Shown piece by piece: positions 10,761 to 19,673 of a stretch of DNA of 23,591 nt (positions are counted from its first letter, which is position 1; every line of letters starts with the position of its first letter). The notes under the pieces were generated by a model that had not been told where the DNA came from, searched no databases, and saw only the letters and a list, made by a program, of their open reading frames with translations. The stretch comes from Plakobranchus ocellatus. Taxonomy: Eukaryota; Mollusca; Gastropoda; Plakobranchidae. The position numbers were made by a program, and so were the translations under genes. The stretch is taken from assembly GCA_019648995.1 (NCBI GenBank), contig BLXT01007882.1, forward strand, positions 231,637 through 255,227, read 5' to 3'.

Positions 10761-10862
10761 AAAGGTAATGCTATGTTTTGAGTAAAACATATTTTGAAGC
10801 TTCAGACTTCAGTGATGTAAAAATAAATTGTGGAAACTACACTGTAACAAAGCTTGAGCAGG

Positions 10863-10985
10863 ATGATGCGAACGGGTGTGTAGTGGCACGCTCAGATTGT
10901 GAGCGAGACGGCAGGAACCATTCTAAACATGCACGCTCAGTCTGTGAACATGGTGATGCGAAGAGGTTAAAGCAATTTCTGAGTG
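10863..10985 (+). other. GC-richer island with internally duplicated motif, possible structured RNA or exon
   Basis: The stretch contrasts with its AT-rich surroundings. GCACGCTCAG occurs at about 10885 and again at about 10931, each followed by a TGTGA/TGTGAA element, and GATGCGAA occurs near both ends. The first copy forms a perfect hairpin, CGCTCA-gattg-TGAGCG. A short open frame (about 10778-11023) spans it, but it begins only at a TTG, matches no family known to me, and no acceptor leads into it in frame. Two AATAAA signals follow within 90 bases. A noncoding transcript end is as plausible as a peptide. Confidence 0.3.
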
Positions 10986-11066
10986 CTGATCACTGCCTAT
11001 TTATACCAAAACAAGAAGTTTAAGACTGTGCCTAAGCTTTAAGCGATTAATAAATTTTGCAGTAAC

Positions 11067-11072
11067 AATAAA
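11067..11072 (+). terminator. Candidate poly(A) signal pair (AATAAA at 11049 and 11067) with GT-rich downstream element
   Basis: Two AATAAA hexamers lie 18 bases apart (11049-11054 and 11067-11072). Further downstream, TGCTGTGTGTC (around 11101) and TCTGTGTGTT (around 11130) would serve as GU-rich elements. This is the best-looking + strand polyadenylation context in the gap; which transcript would use it is unknown. Confidence 0.35.
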
Positions 11073-11075
11073 ACA

Positions 11076-11376
11076 TCTGTACCATTCTCTTATTTCAATT
11101 GCTGTGTGTCATTTTCCCCATAATTTATTCTGTGTGTTAATCTTGCAATATGAATTGTGTTCCTTTTATTCCCTGCTAGTGATCTTTCTGTTATACTCTG
11201 TGTAAAGTTGTCATCTGCTTAAATCATTATTGCCGTGCTGAATGAAATTTATATTATCATTATTACTATTGTTATTATTATCGACAGCAAAAAAAAAATC
11301 CTGCCTATATTTTCGTATGCAGGTATCTTGTAACCAATTAATGTTGCAAACAATGGTTTGGACAAAAATTGTTCAA
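11076..11376. other. Noncoding AT-rich stretch
   Basis: Contains a short ATT-rich low-complexity patch at about 11258-11282 and nothing else recognisable. Confidence 0.6.
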
Positions 11377-11520
11377 AAGCACATGTTAGTGCAAAGGCTA
11401 GTAAAGCGAAATTTAAGAAATGAGCATCATTAATCACCAGTCTAGAAAGCACACAAGTTAGTGCAAAGGCTAGGAAAGCAAAATGTAAGAAATGAGCATA
11501 ATTAATCGCGGGTCTTGAGG
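11377..11520. repeat. 72-bp direct tandem duplication (two copies)
   Basis: The motif AGTGCAAAGGCTAG recurs at 11388 and 11460, a period of 72. The copies share most of their bases from AAAGCACA through GAAATGAGCAT-ATTAATC, differing at scattered positions and small length changes in the flanks. It lies just upstream of a SINE, separated by a (CA)n patch. No coding meaning was found. Confidence 0.85.
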
Positions 11521-11756
11521 CAAATTATTGCAACTGCAGTTATTTTATTGTGCAGGTGCAATAATATGCCTCTACACTTGCGATTTATGATTTGCAATAT
11601 AAGTCTATTATTTTATGAGAGCTGTGCTTCATATAGCTTTACGATGGAAATGTTTAAGATAAAGTGGAGAAACCTGATCTATTTATACATCCACAGCAAG
11701 ACACACACACAGGGAGACAGAGAGCATGGACAAGCTAGAGATCTAGGATTGCATGC

Positions 11757-12031
11757 AGTAGGTAGCGGTGGCTCATCTAGTAGGGCAGTTGGCTTCCGAG
11801 TTGGAGGTGTGAGGTTCGAATTCCAGTCCATGTCAAGTCAATTTTTGATTGCTCCTCTAGCACTAAATGGGCAGCTAGGTCTCTTAAGACCCAGGGAAAG
11901 CAAGGGCAAACTACCTCATAATGCTATATGCCAAAAGCAACCAGGATCCAACTCTTGGTTTGCCGATGCTTGGACTAAGCGTGGGACCCACTTTACATTG
12001 TACATACAGCATGGCGTCCCCATCAACATTT
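11757..12031 (+). mobile_element. tRNA-derived SINE
   Basis: The head looks like a tRNA: an A-box-like GTGGCTCATCTAGTAGGGC (about 11768-11786) and a B-box GGTTCGAATTC (11813-11823), spaced as in RNA polymerase III promoters. A body of about 200 bp follows, with GGGCAAACTACCTCATAATG and a tail part TTGGTTTGCCGATGCTTGG and GTGGGACCCACTTTAC, ending near ATTTAAAAAA. It is GC-richer than its surroundings. An open frame crossing it (11515-12033) is accidental. A related 3' end occurs at 14712-14775, which supports a multi-copy family. Clear target-site duplications were not found, so the ends are approximate. Assignment to a named SINE superfamily needs a database. Confidence 0.8.
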
Positions 12032-14711
12032 AAAAAACATCTCAGGGCTTTGAAAGCATTTAACAGATGGAATAGGCTGATGAACGGGATTTAGCTGCAC
12101 TGTAGAAGTGGCATTGGGACAGAAATGAGATCTAGATTGACTTCAGGAACTGTTTGTCTGCCCTTAAAAAATGGATTTCATTGTTCCAAGGTGTGAAATC
12201 TTTATTAACTATACGGCTCTAAAAAAGTATGTGTGAGCGTTACAATATTAGAGCTTTATTATGTGCACTTTACTTGCATCTGTACTTTAGTCAGCTCTTA
12301 TGCAATAATTTATTTCATTTCGCCAAAGCTTTTTTGATTTAGATTTGAATTTTATTGAATGTAAACTTCATGCATCCGTTTTTTTTCTTTAGTCTCAAAG
12401 TACATAACAATAATATTGAGTGAAGATGAAAATGACCGTAGAAATTTTATTTTATAGCTGCAGTTGTGCAATACTTAATACTGGGAATGGTTTATTAAAT
12501 CATTTGCCCAATTTTGTACATTCTAGCTGTGAGACAAAACTCTGTTTTGAATTAGGTTAATAGTGATATCAGCAAATACATTTCATAGCTATAACTGAAT
12601 GAAGTGCTATATACTGAGTGAGGACAAAAAAAATACTAGGCATTAAATTCATAGCTGTAATTTTTTAAAAAATATACTTTGAAGATAATGGGGTTACCAA
12701 GTAGCCATGAAATATATAGCTTTAATTTGAGATACCTATTAATGAGTTTAATGATTTTCTAGCCACTATTTCAAAGTTTAGTTCTGAATGTACACTGGAT
12801 GAGAATGGTAATGATAAGGACCAATTAAATTAAGTGAATGAAACTGTCCATTTCAAATATACGTCAAAGCTTTAGTCTAATTATTGACATTGAATGTGTA
12901 GCTGAAGGTGTGAACTAGACTTTACAATATTACATAAATATAAATAACAAGCTGCAATTTATTCATTTCAATGTGTGATACTTATATTTACATGTAGAGA
13001 TAGTGTGAAGTGTGTGACAGCCAAAGTAAATAGGCCACAAACAGCGGACAATTCATTTGCACCAGGGCCTTTTGAAAATTTTCTTTCATTGAAAAAGATA
13101 ATAAAAGCACAAGCCAAAAACTGGCCTACCTTTGACAAATTAGGATGGAGATATCGGGTTTTTTTCTTGTGTAAAAGTGTGACTCATGACCATCATCAAC
13201 ATGTCTGATAAGGAAAATATTGCTTGTGACTAATTCACCTAAAAACTGCTAATTTCAATGATTATGTGATTGAGTGCAGTCTATTTTGTGATCAAACACC
13301 AGTCTTGCCAGTTAAAACTTTATTTATTTTCTTTATTAGTTGTTCTTTTTTTCTTCCAGTGCTGCTGGCTTAAGATAATGCAGTAAGATTTACCCATATG
13401 ACCAATACTTACCTCATGAGGAGAACTAAATCCAAAGTTTTTCTTAAGTCGTTATGAGGGTATGACTTTTATCCATAAAACAAACAAATTATTTGATCAG
13501 AAATAATAGTCTTTGGTATTGCTGCATCTAGATATTCATCTGTGATACTACCAAATAATTTCTTTCTTTTATCATCATAAACTTTAGTCTGTTTGATGGT
13601 AAAACAAGGAGAACTCAAATGACTTGTATGACAGTTGAAATGTATTTTTCAAGTATGTTCTGTAGTGTCTGGTAGTTCAATAGTCTTTTTTTCAAGTTAC
13701 AAAATCTACTTTTAAAACATTATTTATGATGAATTGATTAAGTATGAGATCAGTATTGGTTGGTTGATATTATTTTGCAGTATCTAGTGCCCTGTGTATT
13801 TGTATATCTTAAATGCTTTTACGTCATCTTTCTGGAAAACCTTGAAATGAGAAGAATTTTGTTTTCATTAAGCCATGCAAAAAATTTATAGAAGTGCCCT
13901 AAGCATTGAGTATCAAATCAAACTTTCCTGCTTGCAACCTTTTTTCTATACAGTGAAAAAATAAACTTATTTTTTTCAGCATATATTTAAAAAGTGCTAT
14001 GAATGGATTTTTAGACTTTGTTTAGTTTTATGTATTTTTTTTTCTTTTTTTAAATATATTTGACATGTTATAACTCTATTTTCACTGAATTGTATTCTTG
14101 TATCTTTGTTTTCAAATTCACTTCATTATTGATTTTACCTTGGCATTGAGTTGCTCTCGGTAAGAACATTTCTTCACTGGTATAAAATCAGTTTTGCTGC
14201 CCAGAAGTATGAATCCTCAAAATACATTGGCCAATGAATACCTGCTTCAGAGAGTATGAATACCCATTATATTTTGACAAATGAATATCTATAATATACA
14301 TGGAACCAGTATTTAAAAAATTTTGTTTTTTTGGAATTTGAATCAAAGCAAAATATGTCTTCTGTTCTTGCATTAGGTGTTTCTTTTTTTTTTTTTGAGC
14401 AGTTCCACGAAATGAGCATAATTGACAAATCTGTCAAATTGTAAATTATAGTAATTGTAAGTTATGCAGGGCTAAAAATAGTTTATTTGTAGCAATTGCA
14501 AAAAGGTTGAAGTTTAGGATCCACATGTCTAGATTATTCCTTGCTAAATTTACACGAAACCTGCAGATTCAAGTCACCCTTTCTAGTGCAGGATTATTAT
14601 TGAAAGTACATCATGTACAGTAGATTCAAGTCTTCCCTCTAGCTTAGGATTTTAATGCAGTTTTTATATCAATTGTATAAATGAGGACTCGATTCATTTT
14701 GTAAAACGAAT
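12032..14711. other. Noncoding AT-rich stretch
   Basis: No conserved coding signal on either strand. AATAAA hexamers occur at 13100-13105 and 13960-13965 on the + strand. An open frame at 12975-13208 resembles nothing known. A weak duplicated segment beginning GTATGAAT recurs at 14207 and 14254 (period 47), and AGATTCAAGTC recurs at 14565 and 14622 (period 57); both look like decayed short tandem duplications. Confidence 0.6.
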
Positions 14712-14775
14712 GCAGAAATAATGTCACGGCCCTACTGTTGGTTCGCCAAGACCGAGCATGGGACTCATTTCACTT
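14712..14775 (+). mobile_element. 3'-end fragment of the same SINE family
   Basis: TTGGTTCGCC and GCATGGGACTCATTTCAC align in order with TTGGTTTGCC and GCGTGGGACCCACTTTAC in the tail of the SINE at 11757-12031, with a gap of a few bases between the blocks. The tRNA head and body are absent, so this is a truncated or decayed copy in the same orientation. Confidence 0.6.
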
Positions 14776-15455
14776 TTTATATGCGTGCGTTAATTATATT
14801 TATTCTATGATCTCATGTGAAACTGATTTTGAGTGCCTGAGATAGAGACATTTATATGGATACAACCTGTTATTGGATCAAACTCATTCATTTTTATTTC
14901 AGTCAATTTTTCTGTAGTATTTGACCTTTCTTGCAGCAAGAAGTAATTTTTCTGCTATGTGTGCATTTGATGTCTGCAATGTCATACCTTTCTTTTTTCT
15001 TATTTTTGTGAGCATAGGCGCTGACAGCGATTTTTCATGTTTTGCATTATCATTATTATTAATCTGAAAGATTTTACGTCTGCTCAAACACTGAGCAAAT
15101 GATTTGTATGCAATAAGATAGAGATAAATGGAGAAGACAGTTGCAAACCCCTTTGTTACATTATATTACAACACAACGTTCTATTAGGTGCCAGCTAGGA
15201 CGAGATTGTTTGATTTTAAAAAAAAATTCTTCAATCTATGCTGCAATTTATTATTTATGTTATAATTACTCATTTTCTAATGAAATTCTTTTAATTACAC
15301 CAATGTTTCAGAGAGATTTTCTTGAGAACTGTAGACTTTTATTGGCAGATCAAAAAAATTCTATTTAGATAATGATGTAATAATAATGATTTAAGCTTCA
15401 GAGGCTGAGTTCAATTGCATTTGGAAAGGAAAAATCTATTAAACTAGTATTAATT

Positions 15456-15505
<50 letters not shown>

Positions 15506-16270
15506 AATTATTCCACAAAGCAATGCAATATGTAACAATGGAAAGTGTTTTTAGCATGAGCTATCTGATGGAATATGAACAGTGATGAGTAAGGAAGAAA
15601 TGACTGGCTTTTGGATAGAAGGATAACTTGTAGGAAAGAAAAATTGATTTTTATTATGATGGTTTCAGTTAATCTTCTCATTAATGTATTTGAAAGAATA
15701 TCAATATCAATATGATGATTATCGCTTTTTGATGAAAATTGGGTAAATTGTTTGTCTCTCTTTAATTGAGTTAGTTTCTTAAAAGGGATTGGTATAATAT
15801 TTTTTTGTGATTTTACTTTTGATTTTGCTTTGAGAAAATAAACTTCTCTGTACATACTTTCAGAGTTTAATGGTTGTCTCTTGATATTCTTGAGGCTGTT
15901 TACCTTTTGACATAGTAAAATCTAAAGCCTGTTGACTATTTTAAAGAATTCATTATAAATTTATAAGATGAACTTGCAAATTTTATGTCATATTTAATGG
16001 AATGCCGATACAACATATCTTTTACCCAACTCTATGGCTTGTGCAAGACATTAGATCAAAAAGCCTGAATGTGTTTGAATTATCAACTTTTAAAGTAAAT
16101 TCATTAATTTTATTACACAAACTTTCTGGTATGTAATTTTTTTAAAAACTGGAATATCATCCGCCCTTATGGCTTTTGTCTAGGTTGGCTTTATGTAAAG
16201 ATAGCCTTAACTTCTTCCTTTCTATTTTTATTGCAAGCACAAATTCACTTGTCCTAATTTGCTTTCATAA
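14776..16270. other. Noncoding AT-rich stretch with an (AT)n microsatellite
   Basis: Apart from the dinucleotide run at 15459-15501, nothing recognisable. Open frames on the - strand here (for example 15508-15855) are low-complexity and match no family known to me. Confidence 0.6.
15459..15501. repeat. (AT)n microsatellite, about 21 units
   Basis: Uninterrupted alternating T and A for about 43 bases, able to extrude a cruciform and likely length-polymorphic. Confidence 0.95.
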
Positions 16271-16273
16271 TTT

Positions 16274-16279
16274 AATAAA
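16274..16279 (+). terminator. AATAAA near the composition switch between convergent units
   Basis: Canonical hexamer on the + strand close to the point (about 16.26 kb) where the + strand turns from T-rich to A-rich. Opposite-strand signals (TTTATT read on the + strand) lie at 16227-16232 and 16343-16348. Together they make this the likeliest meeting zone of the two convergent transcription units, but this is inference. Confidence 0.25.
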
Positions 16280-19200
16280 AAACATAAAAAAAGGAAAGGA
16301 TAAGGCGAAGGGGAATAAAAAGAAAAAGCAAAGGTGATGATTTTTATTTTTTAGTAAGTACAACAATAATTAACATTTTACATTTAGAGCAATAAACTGG
16401 CAGTCCAATAATCTCCTAATTTTGTTACTTTTTTGGGATATGCAATCTCCCTACAATCTAAGAACTTTCACAAAGTAAATAGAAAATCTATGTTACAATT
16501 GCAAGTACATCTTTGAACTACTACTCGCAACTCCAACTCAACATCCATAACTCCTTTCATCATCTTATGGTATGCGAGTGATTGCAATTCAATAAAATTT
16601 TCAAATCTTGCTTTGCCTAAGCTAATGTTTGGCTAAACAGCTAAGACTGGCACTAAGGCACTTGTCTTTGGGTGAGTGGGGGTTGCTGCTGCATAACATG
16701 CAAATCGGGGATACTTTTTAAGATTTGGTTGCTTGTGCTGGGAGATAAGTTGAAATTGTCAACTCCTTAGGTCGGATGATTCATATAACCACTTTGGTAT
16801 ACTTTTGCTTTGACATCATAGCAAACATGCTCATGAAATAAGATGTGAGTTACAAATCATAATTTTTTTTTTTTTTGCGAGTAAGATCCAGCTCTAGAAA
16901 ACAGCCATGGTTATTTTGGATTCAACACTTACTTCTCATATCAACTTGTGTCAAATACTTACAGACTTCTTCAAAACATATGATGAAAAAATTTTTTTGA
17001 AATAATTATGTGCAAGGTGTTAATGTTTATAGCCACCTTTTTCTCAGGTATGAAATGCCTCACTACGCAGTACTTTTTAATAAAATTTTGTATGTTCTTA
17101 TGATACAAGATGGTATCTTTCATTTAAATTTGCCAATAAAAAATTCAGTACTTCTACCATACAAGACTGATTCAAAACTTAAATTTTGCCAATCAAGCAA
17201 TTAAAAAAATAAAATAGCACAAGAGGTGAAAACATGCTACAACCACCAAAATAGTCATTTTTCCGTTCCAAGAAACACAAATTTTTCCAGAGAAAGCCTA
17301 CATAATATTGTTGAGTGAAAGACACTTGGACAAAAAAAAAAAATAATTGACCGTCATGGATCATGAAGATTTCAAAGCTACAGAAATGTATACAGAATAA
17401 AAGAAAAAAAATGTCCTTAAGAAGTCACATACTCAGAGTATAAGTTATTAAAACTTGAACATACATTTGCAATACCTTATGAAAGGATACAGAATTTAAA
17501 ACCTGTTACATTTAGTTTTTATAAAAGTTATAGATTAATATGAATATGTGAATGTTTCAGACTGGACGTGAAACACCTCAGATGACAATAGCCAATTACA
17601 AAACACAAGTAGAAATATGAAGAAAAGAGCAAAGCAAAGCAAATATAACTGCATCCACTTTTGATTTTGTTTCCATATCCATCTTTAAAGAAGCTTTCAC
17701 CATCCATCACTCTTTGATCCATCGCTCGTTCCTTCCTCTCCCTGTCACACATAATTATATTTACACATTGCTGTCCCCATCTCCTACCCCTTATTCAGGA
17801 CCTTAGTAATACAATGACCAGCAAAGCTGCACGATATTTACATGTTTTAATCTGCTTCAAGTGCCTTGGTCTGAATTGGGCTTGAAAGCCTGAGATCACC
17901 TTCATGTGGACACTTTATGCGCACATAACTGTTCCCTTCCATTTTTTCCACATCTTTCTGGGTTTATTCTTTACTCTCTGCTCTCTCTTTTCTCTCATCA
18001 TACCACCGTTCTATTTTTTTAACACATGCATGCGATTGACAAACAATATCTTGTTTGTGAGAGTTACAATGGTCCTATTCTAAAAGTAAAAGCCTTTCAA
18101 GTCCATGTGAACATAGAATTTGTATTGTAATTATAATAGCTTACAATTATGGAATGGCAGAAATGAATGGACAAAGCGATGGGGTGAAAAAATTTATATC
18201 GGCTCAAACTGAAAAAAAAATGTTGCATAGAGGTAATGAATATAATCTGAATAAAAACGGAGGATGATCAATTATTATCGGTTGTCATTTCACATAATCA
18301 GTCATCAGACAGCCTTTTCCAAATCAGGGCTGGGAATGCCAAGCATAAGAAAACCCCTGAAATTTGACCACCAGTGACAAGGGCAAGAGCTACAACTCCT
18401 ATACTTCCTGTTTTTTTTTTAAATCATATGTAAAATTGATTTAAAAAATAAAAAGGCAGGTAACTGTTTTTTTTTGGCAAGCAAAAGACAAGTCGCAATG
18501 AGCAGAACTCTGCCTTTATGCGGCTGATCCCCAGCCTTGCAAATGCTTCGATAATAATAACTGTACTGCCTTTTTATGCCTAAAAACAAAAAAAATATCA
18601 TTGGAGTCATTTTGACAGAATGACAAAAATGTTCTGAAAGATTCAATGTTGCACATAGGTGTTTTTCTCAATTGCTAACTTCTTTTAAGGCTACAATAAA
18701 GAGACTGAGACTAGAAATGTCTATTTCAAAAAGGGATTTCATAATAACAACCTAACTTGAATTAATTTGGCAGTTTCGACCCTTATTCATGAAATAGCTG
18801 CATGCTAGAGTACAACATCAGGACAACAATTTTGCTAGTGTACACAAATTTTCTTTTGTGTGTGTGTGTGTGCTTTCTTAATTTTTTGTTACTTTTACTG
18901 TCACACAAAAAATATTATGTTAAGAACATCAGCAGCACCAAACAAATAAAAATGCAGAAATAATTTTTCTTTCAATTTCAGAAAAAAAACATTAGCACCT
19001 TAAACCTTTGTGAAAAGGTTAATATAAGCTTGTCAATATAAAATAAAAAAAAACAACATTTGAAACCTAATTCATATTTAGGTACAAAACAAGAAAATTA
19101 TTCATAAGAAAAATACAAAAAAAGAAAGAGAACTTAAAATCCAAACATTTGAAAAAAGGAATCTATAGACAAATATTTCATCTTACTTGTAGCCTTCATC

Positions 19201-19477
19201 AACTTTCCTAATTTTCAAGACGCATTAAGGAGGGGGAGGTGTGAAGTGCAAAACAGAGCTAAATTGATTCGGACCATGAAAACAAACTACATCCAATCTA
19301 TCACTTAACCTAAATCATCATGATTATCAATGCAAGTAAAAAAAAAAATTAGGTGGAACCTAAATTAATTATTTTAACAACTAGAATTTTTGTTTGTTTT
19401 TTGTTTTTTGTTATCAGTACATGGTGATGTAAACTCCCTATGTGTTTTAGTCAGCATACTCATGTTAATCTCAGCAG
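16280..19477 (-). other. Probable PIGT 3' UTR and downstream noncoding sequence
   Basis: Downstream of the PIGT stop on the - strand; A-rich on the + strand (T-rich in PIGT sense). No coding signal was recognised. A (GT)n run of 16 bases sits at 18857-18872. The first good AATAAA in PIGT sense is at 17963-17968, about 1.5 kb after the stop. Confidence 0.5.
17963..17968 (-). terminator. Candidate PIGT poly(A) signal
   Basis: TTTATT on the + strand, AATAAA in PIGT sense, roughly 1.5 kb past the stop codon. It is the first canonical signal I found in that direction. Later ones occur at 16343-16348 and 16227-16232. Confidence 0.35.
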
Positions 19478-19673
19478 CTAAGACTGATCTCCTTCTTTTG
19501 GTTTGTCATTAGAAGCTTCAAGCTTTTCCTTTGACTTTTCTTTTATATCATTCTGATCAGCAGATTCAGCTGCGTCTGCCTGTTCTGATAATGTTGCATC
19601 TTTTTGCCTTGTGAAAAAGGACTTAACTTTCGTCAAAAGCCCTCTTTTAGCCTTGGCCTCTTCTTTGATGAAC
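19478..19673 (-). CDS. PIGT: PIGT terminal exon, charged cytosolic tail
   Basis: Acceptor CCAATTTTAG precedes 19673, after an almost pure pyrimidine tract. One base completes the Arg codon; 64 codons and TGA follow. [20 protein letters not shown] corresponds to the human FHIEEPRTGGLAKRLANLI segment, which ends the human protein about ten residues later. Here about 40 more residues follow, rich in Lys, Glu, Asp, Ala and Ser and ending KPKEGDQS. The tail should be cytosolic and disordered; no known sorting motif was recognised. Confidence 0.9.

Noticed and set aside
11757..11830. Possible functional tRNA gene
   Set aside because: A and B boxes are present, but the sequence does not close into a full cloverleaf and continues into a SINE body; the tail is repeated elsewhere without the head.
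11515..12033. 172-residue open frame on the + strand
   Set aside because: Its second half is the SINE read as protein; the first half is low-complexity. No conserved domain and no supporting splice sites.
12975..13208. 77-residue open frame on the + strand preceded by a TAG acceptor-like site
   Set aside because: No family resemblance, weak pyrimidine tract and no partner exon.
14410..14425. Match of AAATGAGCATAATT to the 72-bp tandem unit near 11490
   Set aside because: Only 14 bases of AT-rich sequence are shared and the similarity does not extend; chance is sufficient.
15508..15855. 115-residue open frame on the - strand
   Set aside because: Low-complexity Lys/Ser/Ile-rich translation of AT-rich DNA next to the (AT)n repeat; no motif.
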